From contig NZ_LR813084.1 of assembly GCF_903815225.1 (NCBI RefSeq), forward strand, positions 4,550,001 through 4,614,000: a stretch of 64,000 nt of DNA. Reading direction: 5' to 3'. Below the pieces are notes generated by a model that had not been told where the DNA came from, made no database searches, and saw only the letters and a program-made list of their open reading frames with translations. How positions within the stretch are numbered: the first letter of the stretch is position 1; each line of letters opens with the position of its first letter. Both the position numbers and the translations under genes were made by a program. Source of the DNA: Delftia tsuruhatensis (lineage in GTDB: Bacteria; Pseudomonadota; Gammaproteobacteria; Burkholderiales; Burkholderiaceae_C). This document shows, piece after piece, positions 27,349-36,349 of the stretch.

Positions 27349-28287
27349 ATGAACACCACCTCCCCCCTTCCCCACCCTGTCGTCATCGCCACGCGCGAGA
27401 GCCAGCTGGCACTGTGGCAGGCCGAGCATGTACAGGCGCTGCTGCGGGCCCGTGGCCACGAGGTCGGATTGCTCGGCATGACCACCAAGGGCGACCAGAT
27501 CCTGGACCGCACCCTGTCCAAGGTCGGAGGCAAGGGATTGTTCGTCAAGGAGCTGGAGGTCGCACTCGAGGAGGGCCGCGCCCACATCGCCGTGCATTCG
27601 CTCAAGGACGTTCCCATGGAGCTGCCCCCAGGCTTCGCCCTGGCCTGCGTGATGGAGCGCGAGGACCCGCGCGATGCCTTCGTCTCGCCCCGCTACGCCA
27701 CGCTGGCCGAACTGCCGCAGGGCGCCGTGGTGGGCACATCGAGCCTGCGCCGGCAGGCCCTGCTGCAGGCGCTGCGCCCCGACCTGCGCATCGAGCCGCT
27801 GCGCGGCAACGTGAACACCCGCCTGCGCAAGCTCGATGAAGGCCACTACGACGCCATCGTGCTGGCCGCCGCCGGCCTGATGCGCCTGGGCCTGGCCGGG
27901 CGCATCCGCGCGAAATTCGATCCCGCCGACATGCTGCCCGCCGCGGGCCAGGGCGCGCTGGGCATAGAGATACGTTCTGATCGCGAGGACCTGGCTGCCG
28001 CCCTGGCGCCGCTGGCCCATCAGTGCACCTGGCTGACCGTGACGGCCGAGCGTGCCGTCAGCCGCTGCATGGGCGGCAGTTGCTCCATGCCGCTGGCCGC
28101 CCACGGCACCTTCGATGGTGCGCTGCTGCGGCTCGATGCGGCCTGGGGCGATCCCGAAGGCCGCTTGCCACTGGTGCGCGTGCATGGCAGTGCCACGGTC
28201 ACCGACTTCGCCTCGGCCGATGCCCTCGGGCAGCACGTCGCCAGCCTGCTGCAGGCTGCGGGTGCCCGGCCGGCCACCGCACCCTAG
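27349..28287 (+). CDS. hemC: Porphobilinogen deaminase (hydroxymethylbilane synthase)
   Basis: Polymerises four porphobilinogen units into hydroxymethylbilane in heme synthesis. The 312-residue protein has [44 protein letters not shown] and the dipyrromethane-binding cysteine in [13 protein letters not shown] (Cys245). The frame is open upstream of 27349, but that part is the ppc divergent region; the ATG at 27349 ([12 protein letters not shown]) fits the family. It is the first gene of hemC-hemD-hemX-hemY and is divergent from ppc. Confidence 0.97.
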   Translation: MNTTSPLPHPVVIATRESQLALWQAEHVQALLRARGHEVGLLGMTTKGDQILDRTLSKVGGKGLFVKELEVALEEGRAHIAVHSLKDVPMELPPGFALACVMEREDPRDAFVSPRYATLAELPQGAVVGTSSLRRQALLQALRPDLRIEPLRGNVNTRLRKLDEGHYDAIVLAAAGLMRLGLAGRIRAKFDPADMLPAAGQGALGIEIRSDREDLAAALAPLAHQCTWLTVTAERAVSRCMGGSCSMPLAAHGTFDGALLRLDAAWGDPEGRLPLVRVHGSATVTDFASADALGQHVASLLQAAGARPATAP

Positions 28288-28300
28288 CCGGCAGGCCGAC

Positions 28301-29110
28301 ATGCCCCCCCGCGTGCTCGTCACCCGCCCGGCCCACGACGCGGCCGCCTGGGTGGACGCGCTGCAGGCCCACGGCATGCGGGCCCAGGCGCTGGCACTGA
28401 TGGCCATAGGCCCCTGCCGCGGCGAAGGTGCCCGGCAGGCCCTGCTGGCTGCCCGCGCCACCCTGTACGAGGACTGTGGCTACCGCGCCGTGATGTTCGT
28501 CAGCGGCAACGCCGTCCAGCATTTCCTGGGCGCCACGCCCGCCCCGCTGCCCGCCGCCACCCGCGCCTGGACACCCGGCCCGGGCACCGCCCAGGCCCTG
28601 CTGGCGCTGGGCATTCCCGCCGGACAGATCGATGGCCCGCCGCCCGACGCCCCGCAGTTCGAATCCGAAACCCTGTGGCAGCGCGTACACGCGCAGATCC
28701 GCCCCGGGGACCGCGTGCTCATCGTGCGCGGCGACAGCCCCGCGACGTCCCCCGCGCGGGTTGCACCAACGGCGGGAGCCGGCCGCGACTGGCTGGCGGC
28801 GCGGCTGCGCGAGGCCGGTGCCCAGGTCGAACTGCTGGCCGTCTACCAGCGCGAATTGCCTGCCTGGGATGCAGCCCAGCGGCAGCTGGCACGCCAGGCC
28901 GCCACGGATGGCTCGGTCTGGCTGCTCAGCAGTTCCGAATCCGTTGCCAACCTGCAACAACTCATGCCGGGGCAGTCATGGCAGCAGGCGCGAGCGCTTG
29001 CCACGCACGAGCGGATCGCCGCCCAGGCAAAGCACATGGGCTTTGGATATGTCAAGCAATGTCGGCCGGCCCTGGAGGACGTGGTTGCGTCTATAGAATC
29101 GTCGCCATGA
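28301..29110 (+). CDS. hemD: Uroporphyrinogen-III synthase
   Basis: Cyclises hydroxymethylbilane to uroporphyrinogen III. The 269-residue protein shows the weakly conserved family pattern RVLVTRPAHDAAAW at the start, VMFVSGNAVQHFL near 60, VLIVRGDS near 140, LAVYQRELP and the C-terminal WLLSSSESVANL. The family is poorly conserved, but position between hemC (13 nt) and hemX (4-nt overlap) makes the call secure. The frame is open into hemC, and the ATG at 28301 begins the family homology. Confidence 0.92.
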   Translation: MPPRVLVTRPAHDAAAWVDALQAHGMRAQALALMAIGPCRGEGARQALLAARATLYEDCGYRAVMFVSGNAVQHFLGATPAPLPAATRAWTPGPGTAQALLALGIPAGQIDGPPPDAPQFESETLWQRVHAQIRPGDRVLIVRGDSPATSPARVAPTAGAGRDWLAARLREAGAQVELLAVYQRELPAWDAAQRQLARQAATDGSVWLLSSSESVANLQQLMPGQSWQQARALATHERIAAQAKHMGFGYVKQCRPALEDVVASIESSP

Positions 29111-30249
29111 GCTCCGACGCCGTGCAAGACCGCCCCACTCCGCAGGACACACCGATCACCGCCTCCGCTGCGGCCTTTGCAGCCGGTTCCGCGCAAAGCA
29201 GCCCGGCGGCCGGCTCGCAGTCCGGCTCCTCGGTCCTGGTCTATGGCATGGGCGCCGTGGCGCTGGCGGCGCTCATCGCCTGCGGCCTGCTGTGGCAGCG
29301 GCTGGGCAACATCCAGGAGCAGCTGGCACGCCAATCGGCCCAATCGGGCTCCCAGTCCGTCGAGGCCCGCACGCTGGCGCGCGACGCACAGGACCTGGCC
29401 CGCGACAGTGCCGCACGCACCTCGGTCATGGAGGCGCGCATCGCCGAACTGTCCCTTCAACGCACCCAGCTCGACGAACTGCTGCAAAGCATGTCGCGCT
29501 CGCGCGATGAGAACCTGGTGGTGGACATCGAGTCCTCGATCCGGCTGGCACAACAGCAGGCCGAACTCTCCGGCAGCCTGCAGCCGCTGGTGGCCACGCT
29601 CAAGAATGCACGCCAGCGCATCGAACGCGCAGCCCAACCCCGGCTGGCCCCCGTGCTGCGAGCCCTGGACCGCGACCTGGAGAAGCTGTCGCGCATGAGC
29701 GTGACCGACACGGCCGGCCTGCTCACCCGCATCGAAGACCTGGCGCGCCTGGTCGATGAGATGCCCCTGCTCAATGCCGTGGCCCAGCCGCGCGCCAGCC
29801 GCCATCGCGCCATGGCCGGGCAGGCGGCGCGCCAACCCGAGCCCGCCACCATCGAAGGCAGCCCCACCGAATGGCGCTGGTGGAAGTCCTGGGGCGAGCG
29901 CGGCTGGACGGCCGTGCGCGAGGAGGCCCAGGACCTGGTGCGCGTCAGCCGCATCGATCATCCCGACGCCATCCTGCTGGCTCCCGACCAGGCCTACTTC
30001 CTGCGCGAGAACCTCAAGCTCAAGCTGCTCAATGCTCGGCTGGCCCTGCTGTCGCGGCAATGGGATGCGGCACGCGCCGACCTGGCAGCCTCGGGCATGG
30101 CCGTGAACAAATACTTCGACCCCGCCGCGCGGCGCACCCAGATCGTGCTGGCCCAGCTCCAGCAGATCCAGGCCAACCTGCGCACCACGGAACAGCCGGC
30201 GCTGCAGGAAACCCTGGCGGCCCTGGCAACGGCCGCCGCAGGCCGCTGA
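29107..30249 (+). CDS. hemX: HemX-like membrane protein of the heme operon
   Basis: HemX family protein (named uroporphyrin-III C-methyltransferase in databases, but without the methyltransferase domain), 380 residues. An Ala/Ser-rich cytoplasmic N-terminus is followed by one membrane helix (about 43-62, VLVYGMGAVALAALIACGLL). A long periplasmic coiled-coil and helical region follows, including LLQSMSRSRDENLVVDIESS and WKSWGERGWTAVREEAQDLV. It starts inside the hemD stop codon (ATGA), so it is translationally coupled. Its exact role in heme synthesis is unproved; it may organise the pathway at the membrane together with HemY. Confidence 0.92.
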   Translation: MSSDAVQDRPTPQDTPITASAAAFAAGSAQSSPAAGSQSGSSVLVYGMGAVALAALIACGLLWQRLGNIQEQLARQSAQSGSQSVEARTLARDAQDLARDSAARTSVMEARIAELSLQRTQLDELLQSMSRSRDENLVVDIESSIRLAQQQAELSGSLQPLVATLKNARQRIERAAQPRLAPVLRALDRDLEKLSRMSVTDTAGLLTRIEDLARLVDEMPLLNAVAQPRASRHRAMAGQAARQPEPATIEGSPTEWRWWKSWGERGWTAVREEAQDLVRVSRIDHPDAILLAPDQAYFLRENLKLKLLNARLALLSRQWDAARADLAASGMAVNKYFDPAARRTQIVLAQLQQIQANLRTTEQPALQETLAALATAAAGR

Positions 30250-30268
30250 GCGGCCGGAGAGACGACGA

Positions 30269-31576
30269 ATGCGCGCTGCACTGTGGTTGATGGGTTTGTT
30301 CGGCATGGCCGTCGCGGCCGCCCTGTTCGCGGGATCCAACCAGGGCACGGTGACGCTGTTCTGGGCGCCTTACCGGCTGGACCTGTCCCTGAACCTGGCC
30401 ATTGCCGTGATCGTGCTGGCCTTCGTGCTGCTGTATGCGGCCCTGCGCGCCCTGTCCGCGCTGCTGCAGATGCCCCACCAGGCGCGGCGCTGGCGCAGCC
30501 AGCAAAAAGAGCGTGCCATGCACCAAAGTCTGCTCGAAGCCCTGTCCCACCTGCAGGCCGGGCGCTTCCTGCGCGCACGCAAGTCGGCACTGGCGGCCTT
30601 GGCCATGGAGGAATCCCTGGCCGAGGCGCATGCCGGCGTGCCGCATGGCGCGCGGCTGCGCGCGGCTGCGCACATGGTAGCGGCCGATGCCTCGCATGCC
30701 CTGCAGGACAGCCCGCAGCGGGACAGCCACTGGCGTGAAGTCCTGGGCAATTCGCCGGCCCAGGGCAATGCCCAGGAGCAGGAAATGCGCGAAGGCGCCC
30801 AGATGCGGGCCGCGCGATGGGCCCTGGACGACCGCGATGCGCCCGATGCGCTGCGGCGGCTGGCCGAGCTGCCCCAGGGCGCCGCGCGGCGCACGATTGC
30901 GCTGCGCATCCGGCTGAAGGCCTCGCGCCTGGCGGGCCAGACATCGACGGCGCTGGACACGGCACGCCTGCTGGCCAAGCACCGCGCCTTCTCTCCCGCA
31001 GCGGCAGCCAGCGTGGTGCGCGGCCTGGTGCTGGAGAGCATCCAGGAGGCGCGCGACACCACGCAGCTGCAGCACTTCTGGCTGTCGCTGGACAGCGAGG
31101 AACGCGCCATGCCCGAGATCGCGCTACCGGCCGCCTCGCGCCTGATGGCCCTGGAAGGCGAGGCCGCCCAGGCACGCGCCTGGCTGCTGCCCGTGTGGGA
31201 GCGCCTGCTGTCCCACGCGGGGCCGCGCAGCGAAGCCCACCTGCCGCGCCTGGTGCAGGTGCTGGAGTCCTGCCTCGATGGCCTGGACGGCACCTGGCTG
31301 GCCCGCATCGAGGCGGCCTCCAACGCCCATCCCCGTGAGGCCCGGCTGCAGTACCTGGCCGGCGTGGCCTGCGTGCAGCGCCAGCTCTGGGGCAAGGCCC
31401 AGCAACTGCTCACACGCGCGGCACCGCACCTGCAGGAAGGCGCACTGCGCACCCGCGCTTGGCAGCGCCTGGCCCTGATGGCCGAGCACCGTGGCGACGA
31501 CGGCGCGGCCGCCCACGCCTGGAAGCAGGCAGCGCAGGCCCTGGTCGTGCTGCCCGCCGACCCCTCCCGGCCCTGA
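30269..31576 (+). CDS. hemY: HemY-like TPR membrane protein
   Basis: HemY N-terminal-domain protein, 435 residues; the proteobacterial HemY is not the protoporphyrinogen oxidase of Bacillus. Two membrane helices lie at about 4-21 and 42-62 with the family block NQGTVTLFWAPYRLDLSLN between them. A tetratricopeptide-like helical region covers 90-420 (SHLQAGRFLRARKSALAALA, LARIEAASNAHPREARLQYL). It closes the hemC-D-X-Y operon 19 nt after hemX. No terminator is obvious before the cytochrome b561 gene 196 nt downstream. Confidence 0.92.
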   Translation: MRAALWLMGLFGMAVAAALFAGSNQGTVTLFWAPYRLDLSLNLAIAVIVLAFVLLYAALRALSALLQMPHQARRWRSQQKERAMHQSLLEALSHLQAGRFLRARKSALAALAMEESLAEAHAGVPHGARLRAAAHMVAADASHALQDSPQRDSHWREVLGNSPAQGNAQEQEMREGAQMRAARWALDDRDAPDALRRLAELPQGAARRTIALRIRLKASRLAGQTSTALDTARLLAKHRAFSPAAAASVVRGLVLESIQEARDTTQLQHFWLSLDSEERAMPEIALPAASRLMALEGEAAQARAWLLPVWERLLSHAGPRSEAHLPRLVQVLESCLDGLDGTWLARIEAASNAHPREARLQYLAGVACVQRQLWGKAQQLLTRAAPHLQEGALRTRAWQRLALMAEHRGDDGAAAHAWKQAAQALVVLPADPSRP

Positions 31577-31772
31577 GCCCTCACACGCCCCGGGACGGCA
31601 GCCTTCATCTTTTTTGAATCGAGCCGTCAATACCGCTGAACTCTTTTGGATTTGCCGCTTCCTACACTGCACGTTGTCCGCAGTGCACGAAGCCCAGGCA
31701 GAGCGCACGGCACCTTCGCCCCAGGGCCCCGATGCAGGGGCCCTGATCGGTTCCAAAGCCCCTCAGCCATCC

Positions 31773-32366
31773 ATGACAGAGCACCACGCAAGCGCCAACA
31801 CGCCAGCCCGACGACCAGCCTCCACCAGGCGCTACACCGGCGCGGCCATGGCCGCCCACTGGCTGCTGGCCATCGGCCTGATCGCAGCCCTGGCCCTGGG
31901 CTGGTACATGACCGGCCTGCCCTTTTCCCCCTCGCGCCTGAAGCTGTACAACTGGCACAAATGGCTGGGCGTCAGCCTGCTGACCCTGAGCCTGCTGCGC
32001 CTGCTGTGGCGCCTGACGCACCGCCCGCCCGAGCTGCCCGCCGCCATCTCCCGCGCCATGCCGCGCTGGCAGCACTGGGCCCACAACGGGACCCATCACG
32101 CCATGTACCTGCTGTTCTTCGCCGTGCCGCTGCTGGGCTGGGCCTACAGCTCGGCCGCAGGCTTTCCCATCGTCTTCCTGGGCGTGCTGCCCCTGCCTGA
32201 CTTCGTGCCGGCCAGCCCCGCGCTGGCCGAAGCCATCAAGCCCCTGCACGGCTGGGCGGCCTGGGCCCTGGTCCTGCTGATCGCCATGCATGTGGGCGCC
32301 GCCCTCAAGCACCAGTTCATCGACCGCGACGGCCTGATCTCCCGCATGCTGCCAGGCCGCGCCTGA
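31773..32366 (+). CDS. Cytochrome b561 family di-heme membrane protein
   Basis: Bacterial cytochrome b561 (CybB type) of 197 residues with four membrane helices. Conserved histidines that can bind two hemes occur in MAAHWLLA (helix 1), YNWHKWLGV (helix 2), WAHNGTHHAMYLLF (helix 3) and IAMHVGAALKHQF (helix 4). Such proteins transfer electrons from quinol, for example to periplasmic oxidants. The ATG at 31773 begins MTEHHASANT; an upstream open frame has no family similarity. Two YceI genes follow, and b561 and YceI genes are often linked, which suggests an isoprenoid-quinone-related job. Confidence 0.92.
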   Translation: MTEHHASANTPARRPASTRRYTGAAMAAHWLLAIGLIAALALGWYMTGLPFSPSRLKLYNWHKWLGVSLLTLSLLRLLWRLTHRPPELPAAISRAMPRWQHWAHNGTHHAMYLLFFAVPLLGWAYSSAAGFPIVFLGVLPLPDFVPASPALAEAIKPLHGWAAWALVLLIAMHVGAALKHQFIDRDGLISRMLPGRA

Positions 32367-32450
32367 CGTTTTCCCCAGCCAGGGCCGGTGTCCATCCGGC
32401 CCCAGCCATCCCGACCGAACCGAACATCCGCGACCACAAGGAGTCTCGCC

Positions 32451-33023
32451 ATGCGCTTTTCCTCCACCCTGACCACCATCGCCCTCGCCGCTGCCGCCCT
32501 GTCCGGCCAGGCAGCACTGGCCGAGCAAAAGCTCCTGCCCGCCCAAAGCGCCGTGAACTTCACGGCCAAGCAGATGGGCGTGCCCCTGCAAGGCCAATTC
32601 AGGAAGTTCGATGCCCAGGTCCAGTTCGACACGGCCAAGCCCGACACCAGCAAGATCCGCTTCACCGTGGACACCGGCAGCGCCACCATGGGCGCCAAGG
32701 AAACCGATGCCGAACTGCCCAAGGCCGACTGGTTCAACGTCGCCAAGTTCCCGCAGGCCGTCTTCGATTCAACGGCCGTCAAGGCCCTGGGCGGCGGCAA
32801 GTACCAGGTGGACGGCAAGCTCAGCATCAAGGGGCAGGTCCAGAACGTGAACATTCCCGTGCAACTGACCCAGTCCGGCACCACCACCACGGCCACGGGC
32901 ACCCTGCCGCTCAAGCGCCTGCAATTCAAGATCGGCGAAGGCGAATGGGGTGACACCTCCATGGTCGCCGACGAAGTCCAGGTCCAGTTCAAGCTCGCGC
33001 TGACCGGCGTGGGCAAGCTCTGA
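32451..33023 (+). CDS. YceI-family periplasmic lipid-binding protein (copy 1)
   Basis: YceI proteins form a lipocalin-like barrel that binds polyprenyl or similar lipids in the periplasm. This 190-residue copy begins with a signal peptide (MRFSSTLTTIALAAAALSGQ, cleavage likely ALA-EQ). It has the family segments SAVNFTAKQMGVPLQGQF, FTVDTGSATMGAKETD and WFNVAKFPQAVFDST. AAGGAG stands 8 nt before the ATG; a longer frame from 32388 lacks this. It follows the b561 gene by 84 nt and a second YceI gene follows by 49 nt. The two copies are clearly diverged. Confidence 0.92.
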   Translation: MRFSSTLTTIALAAAALSGQAALAEQKLLPAQSAVNFTAKQMGVPLQGQFRKFDAQVQFDTAKPDTSKIRFTVDTGSATMGAKETDAELPKADWFNVAKFPQAVFDSTAVKALGGGKYQVDGKLSIKGQVQNVNIPVQLTQSGTTTTATGTLPLKRLQFKIGEGEWGDTSMVADEVQVQFKLALTGVGKL

Positions 33024-33072
33024 CCCCCGTTCACCCCACCGTTTCCACCCCATCCAACCAAGGAGTCATTCC

Positions 33073-33651
33073 ATGCGCACTTCCGTGTTTGCCCTGGCCA
33101 TCGCCGGCCTGTTCGCCACCGCAGCCCAGGCCGCGCCCGCGACCTACGCCATCGACCCGACCCACACCTTCGCCACCTTCGAGATCGACCACAACGGCGC
33201 CTCGACCAACCGCGTGCGCTTCGACAAGAAGAGCGGCACCGTGGAATTCGACCGTGACGCCAAGACGGGCAAGGTTGAAGTCGTGCTGGAGATGGACTCG
33301 CTCAGTTCCGGCACCGCCGCCTTCGACAAGCACCTCAAGAGCGCCGACATCTTCAACGTGGCCAAGTTCCCCCAGGCGAAGTTCGTGTCCGACAAGTTCG
33401 TCTTCGACGGCGACAAGCTCAAGGAAGTCACGGGCCAGCTGACCATCCTTGACAAGACCCAGCCCGTGACCATCAAGGCCAACAAGTTCACCTGCTACCC
33501 CAACGCCATGCTGCAAAAGCGCGAGACCTGCGGCGGCGACTTCGAGGCCGTGATCGACCGCACCGCCTTCGGCGTGAACTACGGCGTGGACTATGGCTTC
33601 CCCAAGCAGGTGCGCCTGGTGATGTCCATCGAGGCCGTCAAGCAGCAGTAA
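33073..33651 (+). CDS. YceI-family periplasmic lipid-binding protein (copy 2)
   Basis: Second YceI lipocalin-like protein, 192 residues, with a signal peptide (MRTSVFALAIAGLFATAAQA) and the core YAIDPTHTFATFEIDHNG, FDKHLKSADIFNVAKFPQAK and RTAFGVNYGVDYGFPK. The two cysteines in FTCYPN and ETCGGDF are probably bridged, as in YceI of E. coli; copy 1 lacks them. An AAGGAG precedes the start. It closes the b561-yceI-yceI set and is followed by a strong terminator. Copy 2 is closer to classical YceI than copy 1. Confidence 0.94.
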   Translation: MRTSVFALAIAGLFATAAQAAPATYAIDPTHTFATFEIDHNGASTNRVRFDKKSGTVEFDRDAKTGKVEVVLEMDSLSSGTAAFDKHLKSADIFNVAKFPQAKFVSDKFVFDGDKLKEVTGQLTILDKTQPVTIKANKFTCYPNAMLQKRETCGGDFEAVIDRTAFGVNYGVDYGFPKQVRLVMSIEAVKQQ

Positions 33652-33693
33652 TGCCCGGCCGCGTCGGCACCCCGCCCGGGTGCCGACCATCCC

Positions 33694-33728
33694 AGGCCCG
33701 TGAACCGGTGGCGGTCACGGGCCTTTTT
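33694..33728 (+). terminator. Terminator behind the YceI genes, reaching into the convergent MocR gene
   Basis: A stem AGGCCCGTGA/TCACGGGCCT with an 11-nt loop is followed by five T. Its right arm overlaps the last codons of the leftward MocR gene. A second perfect 10-bp hairpin GTCGGCACCC/GGGTGCCGAC lies just before it (33663-33687) without a T tract. Confidence 0.88.
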
Positions 33729-35247
33729 GCATCGCCGGCCCCGCCTGCCATTGCCGCACCACGCCGGCCAGCCTGAGCACCCCCTGCTCGATGGCATCGG
33801 GCTCCAGGCTGGCATAGCCCAGCACCAGTCCCGCGCAGCAGTGCCTGCGGTGGACATCCCCAGCCGCATACAACGGCGAGATGGGGCGCACGCCGATACC
33901 GCACTCCCGCGCGCGGCGCACCAGAGCGTCCTCCTCGCCACGGGCGACGGGCAGGATCCAGGCAACCACATGCAGGCCGGAGGCCGAGCCCTCGACCTCC
34001 ACCTGCGCGGGCAGATGCCGCTCCAGCGCCCGCAACAGCGCCACCCTGCGCGCTTCGTTGCGCCGGCGGCCGGCCCGCACATGGCGCTCGTAGCTGCCAC
34101 CCTCGATCAGCGCAGCCAGCACGCGCTGGTCCAGGCGCGGCGCATGCCGGTCCGCCAGCCGCCGGGCCTCGCGGAACACGGGAACCAGCGCCGGTGGCAG
34201 CACCAGATAGCCCATGCGCATCTGCGGCGACAAGGCCTTGGAGAAGGTCCCCACATGGATCACGCAGCCCGTCTCGTCGATGGACTGCAGCGCATCGATG
34301 GGCCGCAGGCCGTAGCGGAATTCACCGTCGTAGTCGTCCTCCAGGATCCATGCTCCGCTGGCACGCGCCCAGGACAGCAGCTCCCGCCTGCGGCCTATGG
34401 GCAGCACACCCCCCAGCGGGAACTGGTGCGAAGGTGTGACATAGGCCAGCTTGCCCCGGCGCCCTGCCAGCCCTGCGGTGACAACGCCCTGTTCGTCGAC
34501 CGGCATCTCCTGCACGCACGCGCCCTGGGCCTCGAACACGCGGCGTGCCATCAGGTAGCAGGGCTCCTCCACCAGCACGGTCTCGCCCGGATCGACGAGC
34601 ACACGAGCGCACAGGTCGATGGCCTGCTGCGAGCCCTGCACCACCATGATCTGTCCGGCCGAGCAGTCCAGGCCCCGGGCCCTGCGCAGATAGCCCTGCA
34701 AGGCCTGGCGCAGCGCCAGCTCACCCTCGGGCGCGTCATAGGAAAGAGAGGACTGGCGCTGCACGATGGCGCGGTTGTAGGCCCGCCTCCATGCCAGCGA
34801 GGGAAAGTCGTCGAAAGCCAGGGCACCGTAGAGAAAGTCGATCACGGGCGCGGGGGAGCCGGCATCAGGCGGCGTCTGGGATGCGGCCAGCGAGTCCACC
34901 CTGCGCCCGTACCCGGACAGTCGGGGGCGGCAATCCTGCCGCGCCTCGGGTATGTCGCCGCGCCCATGGCCCTGGCCCATCCCGCGCAGCACCGCCCCCG
35001 CCGCCACGCGTGCCCTGCTGCCGGGCGCCGTCTCCAGATAGCCCTCCGCCGCCAACTGCTCGTAGGCTGCCGTGACGGTGCTGCGCGAGACCCCCAGATC
35101 CAGCGCCAGGGCGCGCGTGGAAGGCAGGCGTGCGCCGACGGCCAGGCTGCCGCCGGCCATCTGGGATTTCAGCAGTTCATGGACCGCCCGGGAGCTGCGC
35201 ACCGGACCTTCATCCTTGTGGGGAGCTGTTTTCAACTGGTATGTCAA
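33715..35247 (-). CDS. MocR/PdxR-family regulator (GntR winged helix fused to aminotransferase)
   Basis: Fusion regulator of 510 residues. Residues 15-80 are a GntR-type winged helix (LPSTRALALDLGVSRSTVTA, YEQLAAEGYLETAPGSRARV). Residues 130-490 are a class I aminotransferase-like domain that binds PLP, with SYDAPEGELALRQAL, ILEDDYDGEFRY and the PLP-lysine motif GTFSKALSPQMRMGY. The first start in frame is a TTG at 35247 with no convincing ribosome site; internal GTG/TTG starts are possible, but the length fits the family. It is divergent from the PaiB-like gene, which is probably its target. Such regulators usually respond to PLP or amines. Confidence 0.92.
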   Translation of the reverse strand: MTYQLKTAPHKDEGPVRSSRAVHELLKSQMAGGSLAVGARLPSTRALALDLGVSRSTVTAAYEQLAAEGYLETAPGSRARVAAGAVLRGMGQGHGRGDIPEARQDCRPRLSGYGRRVDSLAASQTPPDAGSPAPVIDFLYGALAFDDFPSLAWRRAYNRAIVQRQSSLSYDAPEGELALRQALQGYLRRARGLDCSAGQIMVVQGSQQAIDLCARVLVDPGETVLVEEPCYLMARRVFEAQGACVQEMPVDEQGVVTAGLAGRRGKLAYVTPSHQFPLGGVLPIGRRRELLSWARASGAWILEDDYDGEFRYGLRPIDALQSIDETGCVIHVGTFSKALSPQMRMGYLVLPPALVPVFREARRLADRHAPRLDQRVLAALIEGGSYERHVRAGRRRNEARRVALLRALERHLPAQVEVEGSASGLHVVAWILPVARGEEDALVRRARECGIGVRPISPLYAAGDVHRRHCCAGLVLGYASLEPDAIEQGVLRLAGVVRQWQAGPAMQKGP

Positions 35248-35263
35248 AAATGAACAAAACTGG
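35234..35263. promoter_or_regulatory. Possible MocR operator: AACTGG direct repeat
   Basis: AACTGG occurs at 35234-35239 and again at 35258-35263, a 24-nt period, overlapping the MocR start and the AT-rich divergent spacer. Direct repeats are usual for MocR operators, but the match is short. Confidence 0.25.
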
Positions 35264-35326
35264 ATTTTTCATTGTGCCAAACATGAAGGATAGTCCTGGC
35301 TTCCACTGACACCTGTTGCCTGCCCC

Positions 35327-35950
35327 ATGTACACGCCCGCCCACTTTGCACTCACCGACTCCGAGGGCCTGCACGACCTCATCCGCAGCCATCCCCTGGG
35401 CACGCTGGTCACCCAGACCGAGGGGCATCTGGATGCGAACCACATCCCGTTCCTCCTGGACGCGGAACCCGGCGAACCCGGCACGCTGACCGCTCACGTG
35501 GCGCGTGCCAATCCGGTCTGGCAGCAGTGCAGGGACGGCGCGCAGGTGCTGGTCATCTTCCGGGGTGCCGAAGGCTACATCTCGCCCGGCTGGTATCCGA
35601 GCAAACAGGAGACGCATCGCCTGGTGCCGACCTGGAACTACGAGGCCGTGCATGTCCACGGGCATCTCACCGTCCACGACGACGAGAAGTTCGTGCGCGG
35701 CGTGGTGGGGCGGCTCACGCGCCTGCATGAGTCCACGCAGACCACGCCCTGGAAGATGTCCGACTCGCCGCGCGAATTCATCGACTCCATGCTGGAGGCC
35801 ATCGTCGGCCTGCAGATCCGCATCACCCGGCTGGAGGGCAAGGCCAAGCTCAGCCAGAACCGCGAGGCCAGGGACTTGCAGGGTGCCGCCACGGCCCTGC
35901 GCGCGCGCGGTGGCACCGCGCTGGCCCAGGCCATGGATGCCGCAAAATAA
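35327..35950 (+). CDS. PaiB-type FMN-binding negative regulator family protein
   Basis: PaiB-like split-barrel protein of 207 residues. Family landmarks are LIRSHPLGTLVTQ near 19, HLDANHIPFLLD, GYISPGWYPSKQETHRLVPTWNYEAVHVHG (outline of the FMN-binding core, residues 83-111) and WKMSDSPREFIDSMLEAIVG. In Bacillus PaiB represses degradative enzyme and sporulation genes, but in most bacteria the role is unknown and it may be an FMN-dependent enzyme. It is divergent from a MocR regulator, a recurrent pairing, and 11 nt upstream of a monooxygenase-like gene. Confidence 0.9.
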   Translation: MYTPAHFALTDSEGLHDLIRSHPLGTLVTQTEGHLDANHIPFLLDAEPGEPGTLTAHVARANPVWQQCRDGAQVLVIFRGAEGYISPGWYPSKQETHRLVPTWNYEAVHVHGHLTVHDDEKFVRGVVGRLTRLHESTQTTPWKMSDSPREFIDSMLEAIVGLQIRITRLEGKAKLSQNREARDLQGAATALRARGGTALAQAMDAAK

Positions 35951-35961
35951 ACGCCCAGCCC

Positions 35962-36315
35962 ATGTACACCTCCACCTTCACCTTCTTGCCCGGCGACTAC
36001 GACGCCGAGTTCCACGCCCTCGATGGCCGGATCGCCGAGATCGCCCGCGCCATTGACGGCTATCTGGGCGAGGAGGCCTGGGAGAACCCCGCGACCGGCC
36101 TGGTCTCGAATGTCTATTACTGGCAGACCTGGGAAGCCTTGCAGCAGTTGATGCGCCACCCTGCGCATATCGAGGCCAAGCGGCAGCAGGCGCGCTGGCT
36201 CAAGGGCTATCAGGTGGTGATCGCCCAGGTGTTGGGCAGCTACGGCGACGGAGCAATCGTCCATCCGCTGGCAGGCACTCGCCTTGAACCGGAGGCTGGC
36301 CAGATTCTTTCGTGA
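35962..36315 (+). CDS. Small dimeric alpha+beta barrel protein (ABM-like)
   Basis: A 117-residue protein with the pattern of antibiotic-biosynthesis-monooxygenase-type dimeric barrels: an N-terminal strand MYTSTFTFLPGDYDAEFHAL, a helix with IAEIARAIDGYLGEE, then NVYYWQTWEALQQLMRHPAHIEAKRQ (outlined) with the His-containing helix seen in heme-degrading and stress members. It starts 11 nt after the PaiB-like stop and probably shares its transcript. The exact reaction cannot be told. Confidence 0.7.
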   Translation: MYTSTFTFLPGDYDAEFHALDGRIAEIARAIDGYLGEEAWENPATGLVSNVYYWQTWEALQQLMRHPAHIEAKRQQARWLKGYQVVIAQVLGSYGDGAIVHPLAGTRLEPEAGQILS

Positions 36316-36349
36316 GTCGATGCCGCCGGCACACCCTGCTTTTGGCCCG

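Noticed and set aside
23076..27839. A 1587-codon open frame on the plus strand
   Set aside because: It lies antisense to the EIIC-EAL gene and ppc, is very rich in Gln, His, Arg and Gly, and runs on into hemC in a wrong frame. It is a codon-bias shadow.
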